Position numbers and translations under genes: made by a program. Below are positions 36,149 through 46,294 of a stretch of 64,000 bases of DNA, in pieces. The notes under the pieces were generated by a model, which was not told where the DNA came from, did not search any database, and saw only the letters and a list, made by a program, of their open reading frames with translations. Each line of letters begins with the position of its first letter. Position 1 is the stretch's first letter. This DNA comes from Leifsonia sp. Leaf336 (GTDB taxonomy: Bacteria > Actinomycetota > Actinomycetes > Actinomycetales > Microbacteriaceae). The stretch lies in contig NZ_LMOZ01000001.1 of NCBI RefSeq assembly GCF_001423695.1, positions 1,797,272-1,861,271 of the forward strand. Reading direction: 5' to 3'.

Positions 36149-37312
36149 ATGGGAATTCTGAAAGCGAACTTCTGGACCAACCTCGGCGTCTGGGCGACCC
36201 AGGCGGGATGGAACCTCGTCCACGCGGCCGGGATCGTCGTCGGCGCCTTCGTCCTCAGCTGGATCCTCCGTGTCATCATCCGCCGCATCGTTCGGCAGAT
36301 CGTCAGCGGGGTGAAGAAGGGCCAGAGCGTCACCGACACGCAGGCGCTCGTGGCGTCTCCGCTTGCGGCCGTACGGGTCGTGCAGCGCACGCGGACGCTC
36401 GGATCGGTGCTCAGCAACATCGTCAACGTGACGATCGGCATCATCACGATCATCCTGGTGATCCAGGTCTTCGCTCCTGACGCCCTCACGTCTTTCGCGC
36501 TCCTCACTGCCGCGATCGGCGCCGGTCTCGGTTTCGGCGCCCAGAACATCGTCAAGGACGTGCTGAACGGCCTCTTCATGGTCATGGAGGACCAGCTCGG
36601 CGTCGGCGACGTCGTCGATCTGGGCTCGGCCACCGGCGTGGTGGAGGCCGTGGGCATCCGGGTCACCCAAGTGCGTGACGTCAACGGCACGCTCTGGTTC
36701 GTCCGCAACGGCGAGATCCTGCGAGTCGGGAACATGTCGCAGGGCTGGTCCCGCGTGATCATCGACCTCGCGGTGCCCTACGACACCGACATCGAGGCCG
36801 TACAGACCAAGATGCTCGAAGCGGCGAACGCCCTCGCCACCAGCCCCAAGTGGCGCTCCCGGATCCTCGACAAGCCGGAGTTGTGGGGGCTGGAGTCGGT
36901 CTCGGCCGATGCCATGGTGATCCGCCTCGTGCTGAAGACACGCACGACCGCCAAGGACGACGTCTCGCGCGAGTTGCGACTGCGCCTCAAGCAGGCCACC
37001 GACGAGTTGGGGGTCACCTTGCCCTCGCTCTCGGCCGTCGTGCTCACCGGGTTCGACAGCGCGGGCAGCGTCAACGGCGCCAAGCCCCCGCGCACGCGTC
37101 CGACCCCCGTGGTGCCTGAGAAGCCCCTCACGGGTCGCAAGGCGCGCGCCGCGGCCAAGCGCACGCCCAGACCGGCCACCGACCCTGGTGCGATCCGCAT
37201 CCGTCCGGCGATCGAGACGCCGCACGACGGCGCGGCGACGGCGAAGCCCGCAACGCCACCCAAGCCGCGCACACCGAAGCCCACCGCGCCCGACGAACAT
37301 CCCTCGGAGTGA
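36149..37312 (+). CDS. MscS-family mechanosensitive channel
   Basis: A 387-residue small-conductance mechanosensitive channel homologue. Membrane segments are at about 17-40, 85-105 and 112-135; the last is the pore-lining helix with the signature AAIGAGLGFGAQNIVKDVLNGLFMVMEDQ, followed by the cytoplasmic beta domain (GDVVDLGSATGVVEAVGIRVTQVR). A Pro/Ala/Lys-rich tail of ~80 residues ends the protein. Such channels release solutes on hypo-osmotic shock. The next gene follows after one base, implying co-transcription with the truncated haemoglobin. Confidence 0.94.
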   Translation: MGILKANFWTNLGVWATQAGWNLVHAAGIVVGAFVLSWILRVIIRRIVRQIVSGVKKGQSVTDTQALVASPLAAVRVVQRTRTLGSVLSNIVNVTIGIITIILVIQVFAPDALTSFALLTAAIGAGLGFGAQNIVKDVLNGLFMVMEDQLGVGDVVDLGSATGVVEAVGIRVTQVRDVNGTLWFVRNGEILRVGNMSQGWSRVIIDLAVPYDTDIEAVQTKMLEAANALATSPKWRSRILDKPELWGLESVSADAMVIRLVLKTRTTAKDDVSRELRLRLKQATDELGVTLPSLSAVVLTGFDSAGSVNGAKPPRTRPTPVVPEKPLTGRKARAAAKRTPRPATDPGAIRIRPAIETPHDGAATAKPATPPKPRTPKPTAPDEHPSE

Positions 37313-37313
37313 C

Positions 37314-37718
37314 ATGACAATCCCGATCGGATCCCCCTCCGGCGGCTCGTTCTTCGACCAGATCGGCGGCCACGACACGTTCGTCCGGCTCGTCGACGCC
37401 TTCTATCGCGGGGTCGCCGACGACCCCGTGCTGCGGCCGATGTACCCCGAGGAGGACCTCGGGCCGGCCCGCGAGCGCCTGACGCTCTTCCTCGAGCAGT
37501 ACTGGGGAGGTCCGACCACGTACAGCGAGGAGCGCGGGCACCCCCGCCTGCGGATGCGGCACAACCCGTTCCGCGTGAACCCCGACGCACGCGACCGCTG
37601 GCTCGCGCACATGCGCGTCGCTGTCGACGAGCTGGGTCTGCCTCCGCTGCAGGAGGAGACCCTCTGGAGCTACCTGGAGCGCGCGGCGTTCGCTATGGTC
37701 AACACATTCGAGGAGTGA
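37314..37718 (+). CDS. glbO: Group II truncated haemoglobin
   Basis: A 134-residue globin of the GlbO type. Recognisable blocks are FDQIGGHDTFVRLVDAFYRGVADDPVLRPMYPEEDL, YWGGPTTYSEERGHPRLRMRH (the proximal His is in the LRMRH segment) and the C-terminal W-Y/AF pattern. It binds haem and O2; proposed roles include oxygen delivery or peroxide handling. The ATG at 37314 has GGAG upstream. It lies one base after the MscS gene. Confidence 0.95.
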   Translation: MTIPIGSPSGGSFFDQIGGHDTFVRLVDAFYRGVADDPVLRPMYPEEDLGPARERLTLFLEQYWGGPTTYSEERGHPRLRMRHNPFRVNPDARDRWLAHMRVAVDELGLPPLQEETLWSYLERAAFAMVNTFEE

Positions 37719-37727
37719 TCCCGCCTC

Positions 37728-37747
37728 GAGGAGCAGCCCGGCTCCTC
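37728..37747 (+). terminator. Short hairpin after glbO
   Basis: GAGGAGC / GCTCCTC 7-bp stem with a 6-base loop directly after the glbO stop; a weak candidate terminator. Confidence 0.4.
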
Positions 37748-37773
37748 CCCCGACGTGCCGAAGGAGACACGCC

Positions 37774-39423
37774 ATGACACCCGAACCCGACTGCATCGTG
37801 GTGGGCGCAGGCCTCGCCGGACTGGTCGCCGCGAGCGAGCTGCTCGACGCGGGCAAGACCGTGACGATCGTCGATCAGGAACCGGCGGCCTCCCTCGGCG
37901 GTCAGGCGTTCTGGTCGTTCGGCGGTCTGTTCCTCATCGACTCGCCCGAGCAGCGCCGCATGGGCGTACACGACTCGCTGGCACTGGCCCGGCAGGACTG
38001 GTTCGGCAGCGCCGCGTTCGACCGTGACGAGGACCACTGGCCGAAGCGCTGGGCGGAGGCCTACCTCCAGTTCGCCGCCGGCGAGAAGCGGGCGTGGCTG
38101 CACGAGAAGGGAGTGCGGTTCTTCCCGGTCGTCGGCTGGGCCGAGCGCGGCGACGGCACTGCGGGAGGCCACGGCAACTCGGTGCCGCGCTTCCACATCA
38201 CCTGGGGAACCGGACCCGGCGTCGTGGAGCCCTTCGCGCGGCGCGTCCAGGAGGCCGCCGCCACCGGGCAGGCACGCCTGCTGCACCGCCACCGCGTCGA
38301 CGAACTCGTCGTCGAGGACGGCCGGGTCACCGGCGTGCGGGGCGCGATCCTCAAGCCCGACGCTGCCGGTCGCGGGGCGCCGAGCAACCGCGAGCAGATC
38401 GCGGACTTCGAACTGAGCGCGCCCGCCGTGGTGGTCGCCAGCGGCGGGATCGGCGGCAACCACGACCTGGTGCGCGCGGCCTGGCCCGAGCGGCTCGGCA
38501 CTCCCCCGGACTTCATGCTCTCCGGCGTGCCCGCCCACGTGGACGGCCGCATGCTCGGCATCGCCGAGGCCGCAGGCGCCCGTCTCATCAACGGAGACCG
38601 GATGTGGCACTACACCGAGGGCATCCAGAACTGGGACCCGATCTGGCAGCGCCATGGCATCCGCATCCTCCCCGGCCCGTCGTCCCTGTGGCTCGACGCC
38701 TGCGGCGACCGCCTCCCCGCGCCGCTCTTCCCCGGCTTCGACACGCTCGGCACTCTGGAGCACCTGCGCCGCACCGGCTCCGACTACAGCTGGTTCATCC
38801 TCACGCAGAAGATCATCGAGAAGGAGTTCGCGCTCTCCGGCAGCGAGCAGAATCCGGATCTGACCGGGAAGGACTTCGGGCTGCTCGCCAAGCGGGTGGG
38901 CCCGGGAGCGCCCGGCCCGGTGGAGGCCTTCAAGGAGAAGGGCGCCGACTTCGTCGTGGCCGACACGCTCGACGAGCTGCTGGCCGGGATGCAGCGGCTC
39001 TCGGAGGTGCCGCTCGACCTCGACCTCGTCACCCGCCACGTGCGCGAGCGCGACCGGGAGCTCGACAACGACTTCGGCAAGGACCTCCAGCTCGCCGCGG
39101 TGCGGGCCGCCCGCGCATACCGGGGAGACAAGCTCATCCGGGTCGCGTCGCCGCACAAGCTCACCGATCCGAAGGCGGGGCCGATGATCGCCGTGAAGCT
39201 GCACATCCTCACCCGCAAGAGCCTCGGCGGCATCGAGACGGATCTCGACGGTCGCGTGCTGTCGGCAGACGGGACACCCGTGCCCGGACTGTACGCGGCC
39301 GGCGAGGCGAGCGGCTTCGGCGGTGGCGGCGTGCACGGCTACCGGGCGCTGGAGGGCACCTTCCTCGGCGGCTGCCTCTTCTCGGGAAGGCAGGCCGGAC
39401 GCGCGATCGCCCGCGCGGTCTGA
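37774..39423 (+). CDS. FAD-dependent oxidoreductase (FAD_binding_2 family, ketosteroid dehydrogenase-like)
   Basis: A 549-residue flavoprotein. The N-terminal Rossmann dinucleotide fold is VVGAGLAGLVAASELLDAG (9-27) followed by Asp/Glu binding ribose (IVDQE). The C-terminal flavin segment LYAAGEASGFGGGGVHGYRALEGTFLGGCLFSGR is intact. Members oxidise or reduce C-C bonds (fumarate reductase or ketosteroid dehydrogenase relatives), but the actual substrate is not clear. No signal peptide. It stands alone and is convergent with the next gene. Confidence 0.9.
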   Translation: MTPEPDCIVVGAGLAGLVAASELLDAGKTVTIVDQEPAASLGGQAFWSFGGLFLIDSPEQRRMGVHDSLALARQDWFGSAAFDRDEDHWPKRWAEAYLQFAAGEKRAWLHEKGVRFFPVVGWAERGDGTAGGHGNSVPRFHITWGTGPGVVEPFARRVQEAAATGQARLLHRHRVDELVVEDGRVTGVRGAILKPDAAGRGAPSNREQIADFELSAPAVVVASGGIGGNHDLVRAAWPERLGTPPDFMLSGVPAHVDGRMLGIAEAAGARLINGDRMWHYTEGIQNWDPIWQRHGIRILPGPSSLWLDACGDRLPAPLFPGFDTLGTLEHLRRTGSDYSWFILTQKIIEKEFALSGSEQNPDLTGKDFGLLAKRVGPGAPGPVEAFKEKGADFVVADTLDELLAGMQRLSEVPLDLDLVTRHVRERDRELDNDFGKDLQLAAVRAARAYRGDKLIRVASPHKLTDPKAGPMIAVKLHILTRKSLGGIETDLDGRVLSADGTPVPGLYAAGEASGFGGGGVHGYRALEGTFLGGCLFSGRQAGRAIARAV

Positions 39424-39436
39424 CCCGCCCCTCGCG

Positions 39437-40195
39437 TCAGCCGCGCAGGCTCCAGGCCTGACGGCGGATGAGAGTGTGACCGCGGCGGGTCGTCAGCCGG
39501 GTCCACGGCCCCGTCTCCAGGATCGTGACCGGCTCGCCCGCCGCCAGGAAGCCCAGGCTCTCCGCGGCGAACGCAGCACCGGCCGGAACGTATTCGAGAC
39601 CGTCGATCGGCCGGCCCCACACCTCGGCGCGCACCCGCTGGACGAGTTGCTCCCCCGTGCCGGTGGGCACCGCGTTCGCGACCTCCGCGATGCCCGTGGC
39701 CGCCGTCGACTCCAGCAGCTCGTACGTCGTCTCGCCCACCTGGCGCCACCCGCCACGCGGCGGGGAGATGCCCGCCCAGGTCACCGAGGGGGCCTCCATC
39801 GGCAGCCGCACCTCCAGCGGAGCGCTCTCGACCGCACCGTCGACGGCGCCGCTCTCGTCGCCGTCGCGCCCCTCTTCTTCGACGGAGCCCTGCTCCGACG
39901 CAGCTGCGGCGCTCTCGGCCGCCTCACGCACCCGCGCCAGCCGGTCGAGGAGCGAGCGGATGGGCACGACGACGTCGAAGGCGACCTCGGGGCCGGTCAG
40001 GAAGGTGCGCAGCCCGAGCACCGTCGGCGTCTGATCGAGCAGCCCCCGCGGATAGAGGATGGCGGTGTACACGGCCAGCACGCCCGATCCGGCGATCAGG
40101 CGCACCGACCCCTCCTCGACACGGGCGGCCCGAGACAGGTAGGTCTGCAGGTCGGCGGCGGCGAGGGTGTCCTGGAGAGAAAACGACTGGTTCAT
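39437..40195 (-). CDS. Conserved-looking protein of unknown function (252 aa)
   Basis: A 252-residue soluble protein that I do not recognise. The N-terminal ~95 residues (LQTYLSRAARVEEGSVRLIAG, VLGLRTF) look like a compact alpha/beta domain. A low-complexity acidic linker (about 95-125, rich in A/E/D/S) separates it from a second domain (SVTWAGISPPRGGWRQVGE to the end, with WTRLTTRRGHTLIRRQAWSLRG). It is divergent from tesB with a 39-bp gap, so the two may share a promoter region. Confidence 0.75.
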   Translation of the reverse strand: MNQSFSLQDTLAAADLQTYLSRAARVEEGSVRLIAGSGVLAVYTAILYPRGLLDQTPTVLGLRTFLTGPEVAFDVVVPIRSLLDRLARVREAAESAAAASEQGSVEEEGRDGDESGAVDGAVESAPLEVRLPMEAPSVTWAGISPPRGGWRQVGETTYELLESTAATGIAEVANAVPTGTGEQLVQRVRAEVWGRPIDGLEYVPAGAAFAAESLGFLAAGEPVTILETGPWTRLTTRRGHTLIRRQAWSLRG

Positions 40196-40234
40196 CTGCG
40201 CTCTAAGCTACTAGAGACATCGGACGGAGACACT

Positions 40235-41116
40235 GTGACAGAGCCCCTCGAATCGCTGCTCGCCGCGCTCGACCTCACCGACACCGGTGCCCGGACGAGC
40301 GAGGACATCTTCACCGGACCCTCCCAGTGGATGCCGCTGGGCCGCGTGTTCGGCGGTCAGGTGCTCGCGCAGTCGATCGTGGCGGCCACACGCACGGTCA
40401 CCGACGACCGCAGCATCCACTCGATGCACGGGTACTTCCTGCGGCCGGGCGACGTGAACTTCCCGATCACCTTCTCGGTCGACCGCATCCACGACGGCCG
40501 ATCGTTCTCGACCCGGCGCACCCAGGCGTACCAGAACGGCCTGCCGATCCTGTCGATGATCGCGTCGTTCCAGACCGAGGACGACGGGGTGGAGCACCAG
40601 GTGACGATGCCGCAGGGCCTTCCCAACCCTGAGACGCTGCCGAACTCCGCCGCCACGCTCGAAGACGTCGAGCACCCGGTGGCGCAGTACTGGGCGAGCC
40701 AGCGGCCGTTCGACATGCGGCACGTGCCGTCGCCGATCTACCTCACGGTCGAAGGCCCGCACGTCGCGCACCAGGCGGTCTGGTTCCGCGCGATCGGAAC
40801 CCTGCCGGACGACCCCTCCCTCCATCGTGCCGCGCTCGCCTACGCGAGCGACTACACGATCATGGAGTCGGTGATGCGCCGGCACGGCGTGGCCTGGGCC
40901 ACCCCCGGGCTCAAGGCCGCCAGCCTCGACCACGCCATGTGGTGGCACCGGCCCGCCCGCGTCGACGAGTGGCTGCTCTACGTGCAGGAATCCCCCAGCG
41001 CCAGCGGCGGGCGCGGCCTGTCGCTCGGGCGGATCTTCAGCCGCGACGGGCGTCTGGTCGCCAGCGTGGCCCAGGAGGCGACCATCCGCGTTCCCGGAGC
41101 CGCGACGCGCGACTGA
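40235..41116 (+). CDS. tesB: Acyl-CoA thioesterase II
   Basis: A 293-residue double hot-dog thioesterase that hydrolyses acyl-CoA to free fatty acid and CoA. The N-terminal hot-dog has GRVFGGQVLAQS and HGYFLRPGD; the C-terminal one has the catalytic region LDHAMWWH (Asp) with the later Gln/Thr. It starts at GTG 40235 with CGGAG six bases upstream; the longer frame overlaps the divergent gene and is rejected. Confidence 0.95.
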   Translation: MTEPLESLLAALDLTDTGARTSEDIFTGPSQWMPLGRVFGGQVLAQSIVAATRTVTDDRSIHSMHGYFLRPGDVNFPITFSVDRIHDGRSFSTRRTQAYQNGLPILSMIASFQTEDDGVEHQVTMPQGLPNPETLPNSAATLEDVEHPVAQYWASQRPFDMRHVPSPIYLTVEGPHVAHQAVWFRAIGTLPDDPSLHRAALAYASDYTIMESVMRRHGVAWATPGLKAASLDHAMWWHRPARVDEWLLYVQESPSASGGRGLSLGRIFSRDGRLVASVAQEATIRVPGAATRD

Positions 41117-41152
41117 CGGCGGCGCTGCGCCGCTGCGGTGAGCGGCGACCCG

Positions 41153-41845
41153 CTAGCCGAAGGTGCTGCGCAGCAGTACCGTTCCGTTCGCCGCCGACCT
41201 GATGTCGATCGCCGCGATGTCGGAGACCGGCACGCTCGTGGTCGCAATCGGGACGACCGTGCTTCCTTCCGTCGCGGTCCACGTCGAGATCTGGGTCTGC
41301 TTCCCGGAGCGGTCGGTCACGACCATCGCGTAGGTCCAGGTGTGTCCGCCGTCGTCTCCCGGTACCTTCGCATAGGTGCACCGGGAGTCGATCCGGGTTC
41401 CCCACGGCTCCGAGGTGAGCCGGACGTCGGCGGCCAGCGCGCTCGGCACGACCTGCTCCATGGCGACGCTCGTGCCGGGCGACGGCGTCTGGAGCGCGCC
41501 GGGGATCGCGATCGCGAGGACGCCGACGAGCACCGCGGCGGCGACGGCCGCCAGGCCGCCGACCAGCCAGCGCGACCGGCGTCGGCGCTTGCGCGCCTGA
41601 TCGAGCAGGGAGGGAAGCACCTCGGCGCCCAGACCGGCATCCTGCGGCGCCTCCTCGTCGAGGAGGGCGAAAGCCTGCTCCCGCGGCACCCGGCCGAGCA
41701 GCCCGGGCATCCCGGCCAGCTCGCCGACGGCGGAGGCGCACCGATCGCATTCGTGGAGGTGCTCTTCGTACTGCTTGCGCTCGCTCGGCGAGAGGGAGCC
41801 GAGCACGTAGGCGGCATCCCAGGTGGCGAACTCGTCGTGGTTCAT
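41153..41845 (-). CDS. Anti-sigma factor, RskA-like with zinc-binding anti-sigma domain
   Basis: A 230-residue membrane anti-sigma factor. The cytoplasmic N-terminus has the zinc anti-sigma motif His29-x3-Cys33-x2-Cys36 (EEHLHECDRC). One membrane helix lies at about 93-118 (WLVGGLAAVAAAVLVGVLAI), and an extracytoplasmic RskA-type domain follows. It would hold the ECF sigma factor until an envelope or redox signal triggers proteolysis. The ATG overlaps the sigma stop (ATGA), giving coupled stoichiometric synthesis. The convergent upstream gene is tesB. Confidence 0.92.
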   Translation of the reverse strand: MNHDEFATWDAAYVLGSLSPSERKQYEEHLHECDRCASAVGELAGMPGLLGRVPREQAFALLDEEAPQDAGLGAEVLPSLLDQARKRRRRSRWLVGGLAAVAAAVLVGVLAIAIPGALQTPSPGTSVAMEQVVPSALAADVRLTSEPWGTRIDSRCTYAKVPGDDGGHTWTYAMVVTDRSGKQTQISTWTATEGSTVVPIATTSVPVSDIAAIDIRSAANGTVLLRSTFG

Positions 41846-42354
41846 CGCTCCGTCACCCCCCGCTCCTGCAGCGCCAAGCGCATGGCGCGCAGTCCATAGT
41901 GCAGCCGGGACTTGACCGTGCCCTCCGGGATCTCGAGCTCGCGCGAGATCTCGGCGATGGACCGGCCGCCGTAGTACGCGTGGACGATGACCGCGCGGTG
42001 CTCGTCGGAGAGCTCGGCCAGCGCGTCGGAGACCAGCCAGGCGTCCAGCACCGCGTCGGCGCCGTCGTCGGCCGAGGGCCGCTCCGGAAGCGTGTCGGTG
42101 CCGAACTCGTGCTGGCTGTGCGCGCTGCGCTTGTCGTCGATGACGATGTTGCGCGCGACGGTGAACAGCCAGGCGCGCGCGGACTGCTGGGACTGGTCCA
42201 GCACCGCTGGTCTGCGCCAGGCACGCAGCAGGGTCTCCTGCACGACATCGTCGGCCATCGCTCGATCGCCGGTGAGGTGGACGACATAGCGCCACACGGC
42301 CTGCGCGTGCTGGTCGTGCAGTTCCCGCAACAGGCGTGCGTCCTCATCCGGCAT
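41842..42354 (-). CDS. ECF-family RNA polymerase sigma factor
   Basis: A 170-residue ECF sigma factor (SigK/SigL-like by its anti-sigma partner). Region 2 spans about 15-80 (AMADDVVQETLLRAWR, ARAWLFTVARNIVIDDKR); region 4 spans about 105-160 (LSDEHRAVIVHAYYGGRSIAEISRELEIPEGTVKSRL). The ATG at 42354 has AGGAGG six bases upstream; a GTG two codons earlier overlaps that site and is rejected. Its promoter and that of the divergent Rieske gene share one signature, so it probably drives both. Confidence 0.95.
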   Translation of the reverse strand: MPDEDARLLRELHDQHAQAVWRYVVHLTGDRAMADDVVQETLLRAWRRPAVLDQSQQSARAWLFTVARNIVIDDKRSAHSQHEFGTDTLPERPSADDGADAVLDAWLVSDALAELSDEHRAVIVHAYYGGRSIAEISRELEIPEGTVKSRLHYGLRAMRLALQERGVTER

Positions 42355-42372
42355 AGTCACCTCCTGACCTTT

Positions 42373-42440
42373 AGCACGAAGCCGGTGATGAAAAGGTTCA
42401 GAACACCGTGAGTGAACCGGACCCTCTTCGCTCTCGTGCT
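42373..42440. promoter_or_regulatory. Divergent pair of ECF-sigma promoters
   Basis: Minus strand: TGAACC (42400-42395), 16-bp spacer, CGTGCT (42378-42373), driving the sigma operon. Plus strand: TGAACC (42413-42418), 16-bp spacer, CGTGCT (42435-42440), driving the Rieske gene. The two -35 boxes are back to back, 12 bp apart. Identical -35, spacing and -10 on both strands strongly imply one sigma factor, most simply the adjacent one. Confidence 0.85.
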
Positions 42441-42479
42441 TACGCTAGGAGAAAGCACCGCCGAACGGGAGGATCCACG

Positions 42480-42908
42480 ATGACCGATTCCACACCGCTC
42501 ACGCGACGTACCCTCGTCCAGATCGGCGGCGCGTCCGCAGCAGGCGCGGGGGTGCTCCTGCTCGCGGCGTGCACGCCGGGAGGGTCCGGAGCGACCGGTG
42601 GGTCGGGCAACGGCGGCACGGCCACCGTCGAACTCTCGTCGATCCCTGTCGGCGGTGCGGTCTCCGCCTCCCTCGGTTCGACGCCGATCGTGGTCGCGCA
42701 GCCGAAGGCCGGCGAGGTGGTGGCCTTCAGTGCCGTGTGCACGCATCAGGGCTGCACGGTCGCGCCGCAGGGCGACGAGTTCGACTGCCCGTGCCACGGC
42801 TCGCGCTTCAACGGGTCGACGGGCGATGTTCTGCAGGGCCCGGCCAGTAAGCCGCTGACCAAGCTCACGGCCACCGTCTCCGGCAACAAGGTCACGATCA
42901 CCTCGTAG
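42480..42908 (+). CDS. Rieske [2Fe-2S] lipoprotein
   Basis: A 142-residue secreted iron-sulphur protein. The N-terminus has a Tat-like twin-Arg ([10 protein letters not shown]) and a lipobox LLAAC with Cys31, so it should be exported folded and lipid-anchored. The Rieske ligands are Cys87 and His89 (CTHQGC) and Cys103 and His106 (CPCHGS), with Cys92/Cys105 placed for the usual disulphide. The ATG at 42480 follows GGGAGG; the frame open from 42408 includes the promoter and is rejected. Its promoter matches the divergent ECF sigma promoter. Electron partner unknown. Confidence 0.94.
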   Translation: MTDSTPLTRRTLVQIGGASAAGAGVLLLAACTPGGSGATGGSGNGGTATVELSSIPVGGAVSASLGSTPIVVAQPKAGEVVAFSAVCTHQGCTVAPQGDEFDCPCHGSRFNGSTGDVLQGPASKPLTKLTATVSGNKVTITS

Positions 42909-42918
42909 CGCGAGGCGT

Positions 42919-43404
42919 TCAGCGCTTCGTGAAGGTGACGGGGTCGTCGAGGTAGGGCGTCCAGGCGGAGCGCTCACGGTCGTTGATGCGACGCGGTCGC
43001 TGGGTCGTGGCGTCGACCAGCACGATCGTGGTCGCCGCCCGCGAGAACAGCGTTCGCGGTTCGACGCCCTCCGGCGACCACACCTCGTAGTTGACCTCGA
43101 GGCTCGCACCGCCGAGACGTCCGAGCCAGAGCTGCACGTCGAGCGGCTGCCGCAGGTACGGGATCGGTGCGAGGTATTCGATCTCCTGCCGCGCGATCAA
43201 CGTCAGGGTGTCCGCTCCCGGACGGCCGTCGAGCACCGCCGTCGAGCCGCCGACCGCCTCGCCGCTGCCGTGACCCGAATCGTCGGGTGCCCAGAACGCC
43301 TCGATGCGCGCCTCTTCGAGGAGGCGCAGCATCTCGGCGTTGTTGACATGCCCGTACGCGTCGAGATCGCTCCAGCGCAGCTTGATCGGAACGTGCAGTC
43401 GCAT
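42919..43404 (-). CDS. Hot-dog fold acyl-CoA thioesterase (4HBT/YbgC-like)
   Basis: A 161-residue thioesterase-type protein. The catalytic segment WSDLDAYGHVNNAEMLRLLEEAR carries the Asp and the HVNN motif of the 4HBT family. The ATG at 43404 (MRLHVPIKLRW) follows GAGGCAGG. It lies 10 bases after ettA on the same strand and is probably co-transcribed. Substrate chain length is unknown. Confidence 0.9.
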   Translation of the reverse strand: MRLHVPIKLRWSDLDAYGHVNNAEMLRLLEEARIEAFWAPDDSGHGSGEAVGGSTAVLDGRPGADTLTLIARQEIEYLAPIPYLRQPLDVQLWLGRLGGASLEVNYEVWSPEGVEPRTLFSRAATTIVLVDATTQRPRRINDRERSAWTPYLDDPVTFTKR

Positions 43405-43414
43405 CGACCCTGCC

Positions 43415-45097
<1,683 letters not shown>

Positions 45098-45119
45098 TCT
45101 TTTCCTAAACTCCCTGTCG

Positions 45120-45160
45120 TGGATTCGCGCTGCCCTGGATTCGCGCTGCCCTGGATTCGC
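45120..45160. repeat. Short tandem repeat, 16-bp unit, about 2.6 copies
   Basis: TGGATTCGCGCTGCCC is repeated at 45120-45135 and 45136-45151, followed by a partial TGGATTCGC at 45152-45160. It lies 22 bp upstream of the ettA start, within its probable promoter or leader. Confidence 0.85.
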
Positions 45161-45225
45161 ACAGGCAACCGGCGCGCCGGCGGCTCGACCGCGGGGCGCG
45201 CAGCCCTGTACGAGGATACCGGCTA

Positions 45226-45768
45226 CTACCAGTCGATAGGTCGGGTCTGGCCGATCAGGCACCCGCCGGTGGCCAATGTGGCGGACGTCGTGCTCTCGTA
45301 GCCGCCCGCGTCGGCACCGTACTGGCCGATGAGGCAGGTGTCGCCCAGCTGCACCGAGAACTGGATCGAGTTGGCCGCGAGGCCGATCGTCGTCGTGTCA
45401 GCCGTGACCTGCATGTCGCTCTTGGTGAACCCGGCGGCGACGAGCGCGTCGATGAAGTCGCGGCCGTGCGCCCCCGCGTTGGCGGCGATGGTCGCCTGGT
45501 TGACCTTGTCGAAGTACGGGAGGTTCTGGCTGGCCGTGCCGCCGGGCACGAGGGCGGGCGCGGCTGGCGCCGAGGACGTCGGTGTGGGAGTCGAGCTGGG
45601 GGCCGGGGCCGAGTGCGTCTGCGTCGGGATCGCGTGCGGCGGCGCGCTGCACGCGCTCAGCGCGACGGCGAGAGCGAGGGCCATGCCGGCGAGAGCCGCG
45701 CCGGCGAGGCCCGCCGCAGGCGACCTCCACCGGTGTCGGGCGGCGGTCGGACGGGCCTTCGCTGTCAT
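45226..45768 (-). CDS. Secreted lipoprotein of unknown function (DUF6993-like)
   Basis: A 180-residue lipoprotein. The signal sequence (LAGAALAGMALALAVAL) ends in the lipobox LSAC, followed by a Ser/Thr/Pro linker (about 45-75) and a C-terminal domain of ~100 residues (FDKVNQATIAANAGAHGRDFIDALVAAGFTKSDMQVT, with paired Cys in DTCLIGQYG and GGCLIGQT). The ATG at 45768 fits both the ssb stop 10 bases upstream and a leaderless -10 TAGTGT (45781-45776). Function unknown; similar domains recur in Microbacteriaceae. Confidence 0.83.
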   Translation of the reverse strand: MTAKARPTAARHRWRSPAAGLAGAALAGMALALAVALSACSAPPHAIPTQTHSAPAPSSTPTPTSSAPAAPALVPGGTASQNLPYFDKVNQATIAANAGAHGRDFIDALVAAGFTKSDMQVTADTTTIGLAANSIQFSVQLGDTCLIGQYGADAGGYESTTSATLATGGCLIGQTRPIDW

Positions 45769-45778
45769 GCTGACCACA

Positions 45779-46165
45779 CTAGGGCTCCCGAGCTGTGGGA
45801 TCTCCTCGAACCTCCTCATGCTCGACGAGCGGCGCGTGGGCCACGAACCGCGTGAACACGCTGCTCCCCCAACTCAGGTCGTGGCCGATGGCGTCCGCCT
45901 CGATCTCGGCGGTCACGCCCTCCGGTTCACCCTCCCAGTCGCGCACGCGCAGTCGTCCTGACACCACCAGTGGATCGCCCCGGGCCACGCAGCCGGCGGC
46001 GCTCACAGCCAGCTGGTGCGTGGCGGTCACGGTGTACCAGTTGTGCTCCGCGCTCCGCCCGTGCCCGGTCACCAACCGGAAGATCGTCACCGGCGCACCG
46101 GCCTCCGGTGTCACGTGCCTCGGCCTTGTCGCCACGACCCCGCGCACCGCCACCGCATCCGTCAT
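45779..46165 (-). CDS. Single-stranded DNA-binding protein-like (short OB-fold paralogue)
   Basis: A 128-residue OB-fold protein of the SSB family (VRGVVATRPRHV, VTIFRLVTG, NWYTVTATHQLA, GDPLVVSGRLRVRDWEGEPEGVTAEIEADAIGHDLSWG). It lacks the Gly-rich linker and acidic DDDIPF-type tail of the housekeeping SSB, so it is probably an accessory paralogue (repair or competence type). The ATG at 46165 has GGGGGAG upstream; the frame open to 46267 lacks a site. It lies directly upstream of the lipoprotein gene. Confidence 0.82.
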   Translation of the reverse strand: MTDAVAVRGVVATRPRHVTPEAGAPVTIFRLVTGHGRSAEHNWYTVTATHQLAVSAAGCVARGDPLVVSGRLRVRDWEGEPEGVTAEIEADAIGHDLSWGSSVFTRFVAHAPLVEHEEVRGDPTAREP

Positions 46166-46294
46166 CGTCTCCCCCGTCTCCGACCTCCCGACGAGGTCGA
46201 GACCACTCTCGCCGACGGCGGCTCGGCCCACTGCGGGAAGCCGTGGATCAGTGGAGAACCCGATCACTCCGAGAACTGTGGAGGAGCGAAGCCA

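Noticed and set aside
36134..36149. Leaderless start for the MscS gene (TAGGAT)
   Set aside because: Nine bases separate the hexamer from the ATG, outside the six-to-seven pattern; AGGA could be a ribosome binding site instead.
45120..45160. CRISPR-like repeats
   Set aside because: The copies are contiguous without spacers; it is a plain tandem repeat.
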